This document shows, in pieces, positions 19,142-28,287 of a stretch of DNA of 64,000 nucleotides. A program made the translations under genes and the position numbers. This stretch comes from Myxococcota bacterium (lineage in GTDB: Bacteria; Myxococcota_A; Bradymonadia; UBA7976; UBA1532). Under the pieces are notes generated by a model that saw only the letters and a program-made list of their open reading frames with translations, did no database searches and was not told where the DNA came from. Location: contig CAUJDF010000069.1 in NCBI GenBank assembly GCA_963169045.1, forward strand, positions 124,001 through 188,000, written 5' to 3'. Positions within the stretch are counted from its first letter, which is position 1. Each line of letters opens with the position of its first letter.

Positions 19142-19912
19142 TCAAAGGCGATGTCGCGCGACGAGCATCATGGTGAGCAGGCGGTCCCGGGTCCGGCCGC
19201 CCTTCACGCCGGCGGCGCGGGTGCCGTCGCCACCGTAGTCGATCGTCTGCCACAGTGCGTCGCCCGTGGCGGCGACGCTCCAGCGGGCGCCGAGGTCGGT
19301 GACGGCCTCGAGCCGGCCGCCGTACCCCAGGGTGCGACGCGGGTCGCCGGAGTCGGCCGGCGCCTCGCGCACGAAGAACGGCAGTCCGCCGCGGGCGGTG
19401 GCGCGCAGCCGGAACGCGCCGAGCGGCAGCTCGCCGCCGGCGGCGAGCTCGGGACCGACGGTGGTGCTGCTCACGAGCAGCGCCGGTCGCTGCTCCTGGA
19501 CGCTCTGGTGCAGCGCACGCAGCCCCAAGCCGGCGAAGACCGCGGGTGCGTCGCTGCGCGGGCCGACGAACCAGCGATAGCGCGCGCCGGCCTCGACCTG
19601 ATGGGCGGAGTAGGCGAGCGCGCCGCCCTGCGGCAGGTCGAGATCCGCGCCCAGGCCGACGATGCCGGCGAGATGGACGCCGATCGACTCCTCCGGCCAC
19701 AGCTCGACGCCGGCGGAGATGGCCGGCAGCGCGTCGAGGCGCGTCGAGATGCGCGCGCTCGGGGCCTCGTACTCGAGCTGGCCCAGCACGACGGCGGGAC
19801 CCGCCCAGACATCGCTGCGCCGGCGCGCCCGGTCGAGCGTCTCCACCGTCTCGGCGGCCCGCGCCGTCCACGGGACGAGCAGCGCCAGGGCCAGCGTCCA
19901 TCGCGTCCGCAT
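19142..19912 (-). CDS. outer-membrane beta-barrel protein, unknown function
   Basis: Protein of 256 aa with signal peptide MRTRWTLALALLVPWTARA. The mature part shows repeated amphipathic strands of 8-12 residues (SARISTRLDALPAISAG, YRWFVGPRSDAPAVFAGLGLR) ending in LLTMMLVARHRL, compatible with a 10-12-stranded barrel. It converges with the small lipoprotein gene (10-bp gap) and its start codon overlaps, on the other strand, the likely original start of the next gene. No family is recognised. Confidence 0.65.
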   Translation of the reverse strand: MRTRWTLALALLVPWTARAAETVETLDRARRRSDVWAGPAVVLGQLEYEAPSARISTRLDALPAISAGVELWPEESIGVHLAGIVGLGADLDLPQGGALAYSAHQVEAGARYRWFVGPRSDAPAVFAGLGLRALHQSVQEQRPALLVSSTTVGPELAAGGELPLGAFRLRATARGGLPFFVREAPADSGDPRRTLGYGGRLEAVTDLGARWSVAATGDALWQTIDYGGDGTRAAGVKGGRTRDRLLTMMLVARHRL

Positions 19913-19948
19913 GCCGCGAGTCTACTCCTGCTGCTGCTCTGCGTCGCG

Positions 19949-20428
19949 ATGCCGGCGCGTGCGGTCACCTCGGCGGAGGTCGCCGCCGCGATCGACCGCC
20001 ACCTGGGCCTCTACCTCGCGCTGCCCCACCGGCGCGAGAAGGCCGAGGGGGTGCGCGTCAACGGCGATCGCGTGGAGCTCTGGTTCCTGCGACCGGTGCG
20101 CCGCGACGACCGGGACGAGGCCGGCTGCGACGCCGTGCGCTGGCTGCTGCGGGGCCGCCTCGCCCGCGCGGACGGGGTGATCGCCCTCTTCTCGGAGCTG
20201 TCCGACGTGAAGGAGGTGGCGCTCGTGTTCTACGCCGCCGAGACGCGCGTCGAACCCGACGCCAATGGACGCTACATCCAGCACCGCGACGCCTCGCCGC
20301 AGGCGCGCGTCGCGATCTCCCGCGAGAAGGCGGCGATGCTCGATCCGCGCGGCCTCGCTCAGGCCCTTCAGGGGCCGGGTTGCGCCGAGCGCGGCCGGGA
20401 GATGGTGGACGTCTTCTGGGTGAAGTGA
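19949..20428 (+). CDS. hypothetical secreted protein with damaged or hidden start
   Basis: From the first canonical start, ATG at 19949, the protein has 159 aa: DRHLGLYLALPHRREKAEGVRV, then alternating charged and hydrophobic stretches with two Cys (AGCDAVRW and GPGCAERG). The function is not recognised. Immediately upstream in the same frame the codons read LLLLLLCVAMPARA, a good signal peptide core and cleavage site, but no ATG, GTG or TTG precedes it for over 100 nt. The ATG at 19911 is in another frame; adding one base near 19920 would give MPRV followed by that hydrophobic core. A frameshift (real or a sequencing error) is the simplest explanation. Confidence 0.55.
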   Translation: MPARAVTSAEVAAAIDRHLGLYLALPHRREKAEGVRVNGDRVELWFLRPVRRDDRDEAGCDAVRWLLRGRLARADGVIALFSELSDVKEVALVFYAAETRVEPDANGRYIQHRDASPQARVAISREKAAMLDPRGLAQALQGPGCAERGREMVDVFWVK

Positions 20429-20432
20429 GCGG

Positions 20433-21191
20433 TCAGCTCAGGCCGACCTGGGCGGTGAAGGTCTTGGCCTCGGCGGGCGCCATCTCGCGCAGGAAGTCGC
20501 GGACGCAGGAGCGGAAGATGCCGGCCAGGTCCTCGGCGTCGGGGGAGCAGAGCGATTCGTAGTACTCGGCGCGCAGACCCGCCGGCACGATCACGGGCGG
20601 GTAGCCCCGCGACAGCAGCAGCAGGTTGGTGAAGAGGCGCGCGGTCGTGCCGGGGTTCCGGCGGAACGGATAGACGTGCATCAGGCGGTGGTGCACGTCG
20701 GCCGCGTAGGCGACGGGGTCGAGCGCGTCGTCGCACTCCACGCGCACCGCCTCGAAGATCCGCCGCAGGTTGTACTGCACTTTGTCGGCGCTGCAGATGC
20801 GCTGGTAGTAGTCGCGGTGGACGGGCGACGTCTCGCGGTACTGCCCGCCGCGATCCTCGGCGATCGGCGTCAACATCCTGTGGATCGCCTTCAGATTTTC
20901 GACGTTGAACGCCTCGGGACCGCCGTGCGCCTGCGCCCACACGAAGCGGATCGTGTCCGCATAGCGCCGGATCTCCTGCATCAACGGGTGCAGGTAGCGA
21001 TCGAGCGCGTCGTCCTCCTGGTCCAGCGCCTGGAAGACCTCGGTCGGGCTGAACAGCCGCCCCTCGAGCATGTTGTCGTGATAGATCCAGCCGGCCAGCA
21101 GGCGGCGGGACGGCGAGTCGGGGCCGGGCCGGCGGCGGGCCAGCGTGCGGACGCGGTGGCTCTCGATGGCGCGCAGGAAATCGGGTCCCAT
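20433..21191 (-). CDS. Fic/DOC-like protein with altered active site
   Basis: Protein of 252 aa with Fic-domain layout. The N-terminal helix IYHDNMLEGRLFSPTEV resembles the inhibitory or flap region of Fic proteins (IYxSNxLEG). The core helix that normally reads HPFxxGNGRxxR reads YPFRRNPGTTAR here, after RLMHV. The catalytic His is Tyr, the acidic residue is Arg, and GNG is NPG, while the last Arg remains. AMP transfer is therefore unlikely; a non-catalytic or different nucleotide-binding role is possible. It converges with the preceding gene (4-bp gap) and follows ilvE on the same strand after 67 bp. Confidence 0.7.
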   Translation of the reverse strand: MGPDFLRAIESHRVRTLARRRPGPDSPSRRLLAGWIYHDNMLEGRLFSPTEVFQALDQEDDALDRYLHPLMQEIRRYADTIRFVWAQAHGGPEAFNVENLKAIHRMLTPIAEDRGGQYRETSPVHRDYYQRICSADKVQYNLRRIFEAVRVECDDALDPVAYAADVHHRLMHVYPFRRNPGTTARLFTNLLLLSRGYPPVIVPAGLRAEYYESLCSPDAEDLAGIFRSCVRDFLREMAPAEAKTFTAQVGLS

Positions 21192-21258
21192 CGGCGACGA
21201 CTCCTCTCCGGAAGATCGGGTGTCGCCGGACCCCTCTAGCGAGTTTCGTGCCAGCGCC

Positions 21259-22194
21259 TCAGAGGGCGAGGGAATAGCCCTCGCGCCACTCCGGATGGGT
21301 GTGCGTCGAACCCTTCACGACGTCGAAGAAGGTGCGCGCGATCAGGCGCGTGATCTCGCCCGGACGGCCGTCCCCGATGCGCCGATCGTCGACCTCGCGC
21401 ACCGGCGTGATCTCGGCCGCCGTCCCGCACAGGAAGATCTCGTCGGCGATGTACAGCTCGTCACGCGTGAATGGACGCTGCTCGACCACGACGTTCAGGT
21501 CACGGGCGATCGCGATCACGGTGTCGCGGGTGATGCCGCCGAGGATGCCGGCGCCGTAAGGGGGGGTGATCACGTGCCCGGCCTTCACCATGAAGAGGTT
21601 CTCGCCGGTGCACTCGCTCACGTTGCCCTGCGTGTCGAGCAGGATGGCCTCGTCGTAACCGGCCTTCAGGACCTCGCGCTTCGCTATGACAGAATTGACA
21701 TACTGTCCGCAAATCTTGCCCTTCGGGAAGTTCACGCGCGGGTCGAGCCGATTGAAGCTGCTGATCTTGCAGCGGATTCCGTTCTTCAGGCCGTCGTCGC
21801 CCAGGTAGGCGCCCCACTGCCAGGCAGCGATGGCGACGTGGACGAGGACGTCGCGCGCGCCCAGGCCCATCGCCTCGCTGCCGAGGAAGACGAGCGGCCG
21901 CAGGTAGCCCCACCGAAAGCGGTTGGCCTGGAGCGTCTCGACGCAGGCCGCCGTGATCTCTTCAGGGGAGAACGGAATCTCGAGGCCGGTGATGTGCGCG
22001 CTCTCGAAGAGGCGACGGATGTGGTCGTCGAGGCGGAACACGTGGCTCTGGCCGTCGGCGCGCTCGTAGGCCCGGATGCCCTCGAACACGCCGAGCCCGT
22101 AATGCAGCGTGTGCGTCAGCACGTGGACCGTCGCCTGCTCGAAGCCGACGAGCCGGCCGTCCATCCACACAAAGTCAGCATTGATGCTGGCCAT
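21259..22194 (-). CDS. ilvE: IlvE, branched-chain amino acid aminotransferase
   Basis: Class IV PLP aminotransferase of 311 aa catalysing the last step of Val, Leu and Ile synthesis. Signatures: WMDGRLV, TLHYGLGVFEGIRAY at the substrate domain, the PLP Lys in PKGKICGQYVNS, the EAILLD..GNVSECTGENLF motif, and GITRDTVI. E. coli IlvE has 309 aa. The ATG at 22194 has GGAGG 5-6 nt upstream and lies inside glnE, giving a 20-bp overlap, so it is coupled to the regulator of glutamine synthetase. This links the transaminase to nitrogen control. Confidence 0.95.
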   Translation of the reverse strand: MASINADFVWMDGRLVGFEQATVHVLTHTLHYGLGVFEGIRAYERADGQSHVFRLDDHIRRLFESAHITGLEIPFSPEEITAACVETLQANRFRWGYLRPLVFLGSEAMGLGARDVLVHVAIAAWQWGAYLGDDGLKNGIRCKISSFNRLDPRVNFPKGKICGQYVNSVIAKREVLKAGYDEAILLDTQGNVSECTGENLFMVKAGHVITPPYGAGILGGITRDTVIAIARDLNVVVEQRPFTRDELYIADEIFLCGTAAEITPVREVDDRRIGDGRPGEITRLIARTFFDVVKGSTHTHPEWREGYSLAL

Positions 22195-24994
22195 CGTCGC
22201 CTCCACTCTCCGGAAAACAGCGCTCGAACGCCTGCCGGACGCGGACGGTGACGCGCCCGTAGTCGGCCAGCAGCTGCTCGCCCGGCGCCCCCCCGTCGGG
22301 GCCGATCGGGCTGTGTCGATACCCGAGCCGCCGCGCGAGCCGGTCGAGGCCGGGGCGGTCGCTGCGCAGCTCGGCGACCGGCTGCCCGCGGACGATACGC
22401 AGACGGTGGTCGAGACGACGCAGGAACCGATGGGCCTCGAGGAGCACGTCGGCGCCGTGGAGGAGATCCTCGTCGCGCAGCGCGCGCAGGGCCAGCACGG
22501 TGTTGGGCGTCCGCAGGGTGGGACGTTCGCCGCCGTGCCGGACCTGGAGCGACTGCACGATGAGCTCGATGTCGATGAGACCGCCTCGACCGGCCTTGGG
22601 GTTATAACGGCCGGGACCCTCGCGGGCAACCTCCGCCTCGATGCGCCGGCGGAGGCGTCGCAGCTCGGCGGTCGCGCCGACGGGGTAGGGGCGATCGTAG
22701 GTCAGCCGCTCGAGGGCGGCGGCCACCTCGTCGCCCAGGCTCGGGTCGCCGGCGACGGGGCGCGCGCGCACGAGCGCCAGGCGCTCCCACGGGCCGGCGC
22801 GGGTCGTGTGCCACGCGACGAAGCTCGCGACGCGGCTCACGAGCGTGCCCTGGTTGCCGCCGGGACGCAGGCGCGCGTCGACGCGCTGCAACCCGCCGAT
22901 CGAGAGCAGGGAGATGGTCCGCTGGGCCAGCCGGGTGAACCACTCCGCCCCCGCGGCGCCGTCGAAGAGGAACACGAGGTCGAGATCGCTGCCGTAGCTC
23001 AGCTCGCCGCCGCCCAGCTTGCCCATGGCGACGACGCAGAAGCGGCCGTCCGGTCGGGGCGCTCGGGCGGCGAGCCGGCGCTCCGCTTCGTCGACAGCGG
23101 CGCGCAGCGTCGTCTCGGCGAGGCGCGTCAGGGCCGCCTCGACGCCCGCCATGTCGAGCTCGCCGGCGAGGTCGGAGAGGCCGACGCGCATCGTCTCGCG
23201 CCGCTGCCAGTCGCCGAAGGCCTCGGCCCAGCGCTCGGCGTCCGGCCGCCGTGGCGGCGGTGTCGGATGGCGACGATACAGGTGGTCCACGAGGTCGGGG
23301 TGGCGCAGCAGGGCGTCGCTCAGGAAGTCGCTCTCCGCGAACAGGCTCACCAGTAGCCGGGCGATCGCCGGCCGCTCGCGCAGGGTGCCGAGGGGCGCCG
23401 GGCGGGCGAGGAAGGCCGTCAGGTGCGTGAGCGCCCGCTCCGGGTCGGCGGAGCGCAGCACCTCGGTGAGCAGGCGCAGGCCCAGGGCCGTGTCGCCCTG
23501 GGGCGACAGCGGGCTCCACGGACGTCGCCCCGCGATCTCGAGCAGGTGCGCCGCCTGCGCCGGGTCCAGCAGACCGACGGCGCGCAGCAGCTCGACGCGT
23601 TCGGCGCCCGACGCCTCGAGAAGCAGGCGCGCCTCGGGCGCGACTTCATCCTCGCCGCCGGACGCGAGCAGGTCGTCGAACATCCGTCCGACCTCGGCGC
23701 GGTGCGTCTCGAGCGTCTCGAGGAGGTGCGGGCCGCCGGTGAAGCCGAGGCGCCGCGCCAACGCGTCCCGCGCCTCGCCGGCGGGCAGGCGGTGCGTCTG
23801 CCGCTCGTCCTCCATCTGCAGGCGATTCTCGACGCGCCGGTACAGCAGGTAGGCGGTGGCGAGGCGGTCGTGGTCCCGCGCGCTGATCAGCCCGGCGGCG
23901 TAGAGCCGGTCGAGCGCGCCGAGCGTCGAAGGGTCGCGGAGGGCCGGTTGCCGCCCGCCGTAAAGCAGCTGGAGGGCGTTGGCGAAGAACTCGACAGCGC
24001 GGATGCCGCCCGGGTCGAGCTTGAGGTCGAGGCCGGCGGCGCGCCCCAGCGCCTGCTCCGCGCGGCGCTTCTCGAGAATCTGCGACTTGAGCGCGGCGAT
24101 GCCCTCGAAAATCCGTGGGTCGGCCGTCCGCGGGTGGATCCAGGCGTCGAGCCGCGCGAGCACCTCGTGCCCCAGGTCCAGGTCGCCGGCGACGGGGCGC
24201 GCGCGCAGCCACGCCAGGCGCTCCCGATCGCGGCCCCAGGCTTCGTAGAAGCGCTCCGCCGCGCCGACGGAGTTGCACAGCGGGCCGCTCGGGCCCTCCG
24301 GCCGGAGCCGCAGGTCGACCCGGAAGACGAAGCCGTCGGCGGTGACCTCGCCGAGCAGGCGCGTGACGCGTTCGGCGACGCGCGTGAAGTGCTCGTGCGC
24401 CGTCGATGAGCCTGCGAGGGCCCCATCGTGGTCATAGAAGAAGACGAGGTCCACGTCGGAGCTGTAATTGAGCTCCCGGCCGCCGAGCTTGCCCATCCCC
24501 ATCACGACGAAGCGGCGGCCCTCGGCCGGGCCGAGCCGCGCCGCCACCTCGCGGCGGGCCTCGGCGACCGCCACGCCGATCGCGAAGTCGGCGAGGAGCG
24601 ACAGTTCGCGACAGACGGTGGCGACCGGCGCGCCCTCGGCGACATCCCGGGCCGTGATCCAGAGGAAGGCCAGGTGTTTCAGGTGCCGCAGCCCCGCGGC
24701 GACGTCCACCGGCGTCCGATACCAGCGGTGCAGCGTCTCCTCGGAGAGCGGCGCGCGCAGCGCCTCGCGATCGGCGAGCAGCGTCACCCACTGCGGGTGG
24801 CGCACGAGGAAGCGCGTGAGGAACGTGCTGTTCGCGAGGACCGGGATGAGCGTGGCGGCGAGCGTCGGTTCATCGAGCGGCGCCCCCGCCTCCTCGAGGC
24901 GGGCGAGCCGTGCACGCACGATCGAGGCGTCGGGCGTGCGGTCGGCGGCATCGTGAAGCAGGGGGTGCAGGGTGCCGGCCCCATCGATTGACAA
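22175..24994 (-). CDS. glnE: GlnE, glutamine synthetase adenylyltransferase/deadenylase
   Basis: About 939 aa, close to the 946 aa of E. coli GlnE. Two nucleotidyltransferase domains: N-terminal (deadenylation) with GKLGGRELNYSSDVDLVF and C-terminal (adenylylation) with GKLGGGELSYGSDLDLVF, separated by helical regions. The Asp pairs of both active sites are intact. It modifies glutamine synthetase under PII control. The start is uncertain: the frame is open to 25144, an ATG at 25072 would overlap divergent glmU, and neither it nor the TTG at 24994 has a clear ribosome site. TTG is used because it keeps both genes apart and gives the usual length. Confidence 0.92.
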   Translation of the reverse strand: MSIDGAGTLHPLLHDAADRTPDASIVRARLARLEEAGAPLDEPTLAATLIPVLANSTFLTRFLVRHPQWVTLLADREALRAPLSEETLHRWYRTPVDVAAGLRHLKHLAFLWITARDVAEGAPVATVCRELSLLADFAIGVAVAEARREVAARLGPAEGRRFVVMGMGKLGGRELNYSSDVDLVFFYDHDGALAGSSTAHEHFTRVAERVTRLLGEVTADGFVFRVDLRLRPEGPSGPLCNSVGAAERFYEAWGRDRERLAWLRARPVAGDLDLGHEVLARLDAWIHPRTADPRIFEGIAALKSQILEKRRAEQALGRAAGLDLKLDPGGIRAVEFFANALQLLYGGRQPALRDPSTLGALDRLYAAGLISARDHDRLATAYLLYRRVENRLQMEDERQTHRLPAGEARDALARRLGFTGGPHLLETLETHRAEVGRMFDDLLASGGEDEVAPEARLLLEASGAERVELLRAVGLLDPAQAAHLLEIAGRRPWSPLSPQGDTALGLRLLTEVLRSADPERALTHLTAFLARPAPLGTLRERPAIARLLVSLFAESDFLSDALLRHPDLVDHLYRRHPTPPPRRPDAERWAEAFGDWQRRETMRVGLSDLAGELDMAGVEAALTRLAETTLRAAVDEAERRLAARAPRPDGRFCVVAMGKLGGGELSYGSDLDLVFLFDGAAGAEWFTRLAQRTISLLSIGGLQRVDARLRPGGNQGTLVSRVASFVAWHTTRAGPWERLALVRARPVAGDPSLGDEVAAALERLTYDRPYPVGATAELRRLRRRIEAEVAREGPGRYNPKAGRGGLIDIELIVQSLQVRHGGERPTLRTPNTVLALRALRDEDLLHGADVLLEAHRFLRRLDHRLRIVRGQPVAELRSDRPGLDRLARRLGYRHSPIGPDGGAPGEQLLADYGRVTVRVRQAFERCFPESGGDDGQHQC

Positions 24995-25016
24995 GGGATC
25001 GGATTCGACGTTACCG
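24988..25016 (+). promoter_or_regulatory. candidate glmU promoter
   Basis: Perfect TTGACA at 24988-24993 with a poor -10 (TTACCG) after 17 bp. The predicted start near 25024 leaves a short leader with GGGAGGG before the glmU ATG at 25047. It overlaps the assumed glnE start on the other strand. Confidence 0.35.
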
Positions 25017-25046
25017 ATGCGGACCGGGAGATGGGAGGGCGAGCGG

Positions 25047-26450
25047 ATGCGCGCGCGCGCGGCGGTGGTCATGGCGGCGGGGAAGGGCACCCGGATGCGG
25101 TCGGCGACCGCGAAGGTGCTGCACCCCGTGGCCGGCCGGCCCATGATTCATTATCCGGTGCGCGACGCGCTGGCGCTCGGCGCCGAGCGCGTCGTGGTGG
25201 TGCTGGGCCACCAGCGCGAGGAGGTCGAGGCCTACCTGCAGGCGGCGTTCGCCGGGCAGCCGGTGACGATCGCCGTCCAGGCCGAGCAGCTGGGCACGGC
25301 CCACGCGGTGATGTGCGCCGCGCCGGCGCTGGCCGGCTTCGAGGGCGACGTCTTCATTCTCTCGGGCGACGTGCCGACGCTCCCGCGCCAGGTGCTCGAG
25401 GCGCTCGACGCGACGGCGGGCGAAGCGGTCGTCGGCGTGCTCGGGATGCTCCTCGACGATCCGGCCCAGTACGGGCGGCTCGTGCGCGACGGCGCCGACG
25501 AGCTCGTCCGCATCTGCGAGGCCCGCGACTGCTCGGCGACCCAGCTCGCGATCCGCGAGGTCAACGCCGGCGTCTACCGGGTCGACGCCGCCTTCCTCTT
25601 CGACACGCTCGGCCGCCTCGGGCGCGACAATGCCCAGGGCGAGTACTACCTCACGGATCTGGTCGAGGCCGCGGCGAAGGCCGGGCGCGGCGTCACCGCG
25701 CTGGTGCTCGACGGCGCCCACGCGGAGCAGGCCCACGGCGTCAACGACCGCGTCGACCTGGCCCGCGCCGAGGCGCGCATGCAGGCGCGCCTCGCCGACG
25801 AGCTGATGCGCGCCGGCGTGACCCTCGTCGATCCGCGCCGCTTCCGCGTCGACGACGGCGTCGAGGTGGGCGCGGACACGGTCATCGAGCCCGACGTGGC
25901 GCTCCTCGGGGCGACCCACATCGGCCGGGGCTGCATCCTCGAGCAGGGCGTCCGGCTCTCCGATACGCAGGTCGAGGAGGGCGCCGTGCTGCACGCCTAC
26001 ACCGTCTGCGACCGCGCCCGCGTCGGCCCGCGGACGCACGTCGGACCGTTCGCGCGGTTGCGCGAGGGCACGGTGCTCGGCCAGGGCGTCCGCGTCGGCA
26101 ACTTCGTCGAGACCAAGAAGGCGGCGCTCGGGGAGGGGGCCAAGGCCCAGCACCTCTCCTACCTCGGCGACTGCGAGGTGGGTGCCGGCGCCAACGTGGG
26201 CGCGGGCACGATCACCTGCAATTACGACGGGGTGGACAAGCATCGCACCGTGATCGGCGCCGGCGCGTTCATCGGCTCCGACACGCAGCTCGTCGCGCCC
26301 GTGACGGTGGGTGAGGGCGCGCTGGTCGGCGCCGGCACGACCGTCACCGAAGACGTCCCTGCCGGCGCGCTGGCGATCAGCCGGGCGCCGCAGAAGAACA
26401 TCGAAGGCTGGGTGGCGCGCCGTCGGTCGCGCCCCGGCGGCCAGGGGTGA
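25047..26450 (+). CDS. glmU: GlmU, bifunctional GlcN-1-P acetyltransferase/UDP-GlcNAc pyrophosphorylase
   Basis: Protein of 467 aa (E. coli 456). The N-terminal pyrophosphorylase has VMAAGKGTRMRS..AKVLHPVAG. The C-terminal half is a left-handed beta-helix of hexapeptide repeats ending in the acetyltransferase site (KKAALGEGAKAQHLSYLGD, NVGAGTITCNYDGVDKH). It makes UDP-GlcNAc for peptidoglycan, LPS and exported polysaccharide. The ATG at 25047 with GGGAGGG 7 nt upstream is preferred over in-frame starts at 25017 and 24972, which lie before or within the promoter. Six bp separate it from glmS. Confidence 0.96.
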   Translation: MRARAAVVMAAGKGTRMRSATAKVLHPVAGRPMIHYPVRDALALGAERVVVVLGHQREEVEAYLQAAFAGQPVTIAVQAEQLGTAHAVMCAAPALAGFEGDVFILSGDVPTLPRQVLEALDATAGEAVVGVLGMLLDDPAQYGRLVRDGADELVRICEARDCSATQLAIREVNAGVYRVDAAFLFDTLGRLGRDNAQGEYYLTDLVEAAAKAGRGVTALVLDGAHAEQAHGVNDRVDLARAEARMQARLADELMRAGVTLVDPRRFRVDDGVEVGADTVIEPDVALLGATHIGRGCILEQGVRLSDTQVEEGAVLHAYTVCDRARVGPRTHVGPFARLREGTVLGQGVRVGNFVETKKAALGEGAKAQHLSYLGDCEVGAGANVGAGTITCNYDGVDKHRTVIGAGAFIGSDTQLVAPVTVGEGALVGAGTTVTEDVPAGALAISRAPQKNIEGWVARRRSRPGGQG

Positions 26451-26456
26451 AACAGC

Positions 26457-28286
26457 ATGTGCGGGATCGTCGGGTACGTCGGACCTCGGGAGTGCGCCGA
26501 TCTGCTCTTCGCCGGCCTCGAGCGGCTCGAGTACCGCGGCTACGATTCGGCGGGCATCGCCGCCTTCGACGGCGCGCGCACGCAGGTGGTGCGCTCGGTC
26601 GGCAAGCTCGTCAACCTGGCGTCGGCCCTGCGCAGTCAGCCCCTCCGGGGCTCGCTGGGCATCGGCCACACCCGCTGGGCGACGCACGGGCGGCCCTCCG
26701 AGGAGAACGCGCACCCGCACACGGCGGGGCCGGTCACCGTGGTCCACAACGGCATCGTCGAGAACCACCTCGACCTGCGGCGTGAGCTCGAGTCGCGCGG
26801 CGCGGTGTTCAAGAGCGAGACCGACACCGAGATCCTCAGCCACCTCATCCGCGAGCGGGTCGACGCCGGCGCGAAGCTCGAGGACGCGGTGCGTGAGGCG
26901 CTCCAGCGCGTCGAGGGCAGCTACGCCATCGCGGTGCTGTCGTCGACCGAGCCCGACAAGCTCGTGGCCGCCAAGAACGCGAGCCCGCTCGTGATCGGCC
27001 TGGGCGAGGGCGAGACGTTCCTCGCCAGCGACGTGCCCGCGGTGCTGCCGCACACGCGCCGGGTGGTGTTCCTCCACGAGGGCGAGATGGCCGTCGTCAC
27101 GCGCGACGGTTACCGCCTCACCGACCTGCGCGGCGGGCCGGTCCAGCGCGCCCCCAAGACGATCACCTGGACGCCCTCGCAGGCCGAGAAGGGCGGCTAC
27201 AAGCACTTCATGCTCAAGGAGATCCACGAGCAGCCGCGCGTGATGGCCGACACGCTGCGCGGGCGGGTCTCCCTCGAGAAGGGCGACGTCCACTTCGACG
27301 ACGTGAGCCTCGACGAAGAGGCGGTACGCAAGATCTCGCGCATCTACATCGGCGCGTGCGGCACCGCCTGGCACGCCGGGCTCGTCGGCAAGGCGCTGAT
27401 CGAGCAGGCGGCGCGCATCCCGGTCGAGGTCGACCTGGCGAGCGAGTTCCGCTACCGCGATCCGATCGTGCCCGAGAACACGCTGTTCATCGCCGTCAGC
27501 CAATCCGGCGAGACGGCGGACACGCTGGCGGCGCTGCGCGAGGCGAAGGCGCGCGGCGCTCGTGTGCTCAGCGTGTGCAACGTGATCGAGAGCAGCATCG
27601 CCCGCGAGTCCGACGACATCATCTACACCCACGCAGGGCCCGAGATCGGCGTCGCCAGCACGAAGGCGTTCATGACGCAGATGCTCGCCCTCCAGCTGCT
27701 GGCCGTCTTCCTGGGCCGCCGCCGGGGCACCCTCGACAGGGCGGCGGCGCGCGAGCGCCTCGAGCAGGTGGTGCAGCTGCCCGGCCTCGTCGAGGAGCAG
27801 ATCAAGCGCGCGGCCGAGGTGGAGCGCGTCGCGCAGAAGTACATCACCGCCCGCGACTTCCTGTACCTGGGCCGCGGCGTCAACTTCCCCATCGCGCTCG
27901 AGGGGGCCCTGAAGCTGAAGGAGATCAGCTACATCCACGCCGAAGGCTACGCCGCCGGCGAGATGAAGCACGGGCCGATCGCGCTCATCGACGAGAACAT
28001 GCCGGTGGTGATCCTCACGCCGCGGGGCAGCCACTACGAGAAGACCGCGTCGAACCTGCAGGAGTGCCGGGCGCGCGGCGCGCGGGTCATCGCCGTCGCC
28101 AGCGACGGCGACCACGAGATCGACGCGCTCGCCAGCGACGTCATCCGCGTGCCGCGCGTGGCCGAGCCGCTCCAGCCGTTCCTCACCACCGTGCCGCTGC
28201 AGCTGCTCGCCTACCACGTCGCCGACCTCAAGGGGACCGACGTCGACCAGCCCCGCAACCTCGCCAAGAGCGTGACCGTGGAGTGA
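26457..28286 (+). CDS. glmS: GlmS, glutamine--fructose-6-phosphate aminotransferase
   Basis: Protein of 609 aa, exactly the length of the E. coli enzyme. The N-terminal glutaminase begins MCGIVGYVG, with Cys2 as nucleophile after Met removal; HTRWATHG and NGIVEN are present. Two SIS domains follow (CGTAWHAG, SQSGETADTLAALREAK, EGALKLKEISYIHAEGYAAGE), and the C-terminus ends in KSVTVE. It makes GlcN-6-P, the entry to UDP-GlcNAc, and sits in an operon with glmU. No glmS ribozyme is expected here, since only 6 bp precede the start. The helicase gene starts 1 bp after its stop. Confidence 0.97.
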   Translation: MCGIVGYVGPRECADLLFAGLERLEYRGYDSAGIAAFDGARTQVVRSVGKLVNLASALRSQPLRGSLGIGHTRWATHGRPSEENAHPHTAGPVTVVHNGIVENHLDLRRELESRGAVFKSETDTEILSHLIRERVDAGAKLEDAVREALQRVEGSYAIAVLSSTEPDKLVAAKNASPLVIGLGEGETFLASDVPAVLPHTRRVVFLHEGEMAVVTRDGYRLTDLRGGPVQRAPKTITWTPSQAEKGGYKHFMLKEIHEQPRVMADTLRGRVSLEKGDVHFDDVSLDEEAVRKISRIYIGACGTAWHAGLVGKALIEQAARIPVEVDLASEFRYRDPIVPENTLFIAVSQSGETADTLAALREAKARGARVLSVCNVIESSIARESDDIIYTHAGPEIGVASTKAFMTQMLALQLLAVFLGRRRGTLDRAAARERLEQVVQLPGLVEEQIKRAAEVERVAQKYITARDFLYLGRGVNFPIALEGALKLKEISYIHAEGYAAGEMKHGPIALIDENMPVVILTPRGSHYEKTASNLQECRARGARVIAVASDGDHEIDALASDVIRVPRVAEPLQPFLTTVPLQLLAYHVADLKGTDVDQPRNLAKSVTVE

Positions 28287-28287
28287 G

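Noticed and set aside
26451-26456. glmS ribozyme
   Set aside because: Only 6 bp separate glmU and glmS; there is no room for the ribozyme.
25011-28217. Long minus-strand open frame opposite glmU-glmS (1068 codons)
   Set aside because: Low-complexity Arg/Asp/Val/Leu composition typical of antisense frames in high-GC DNA; glmU and glmS on the plus strand are unmistakable.
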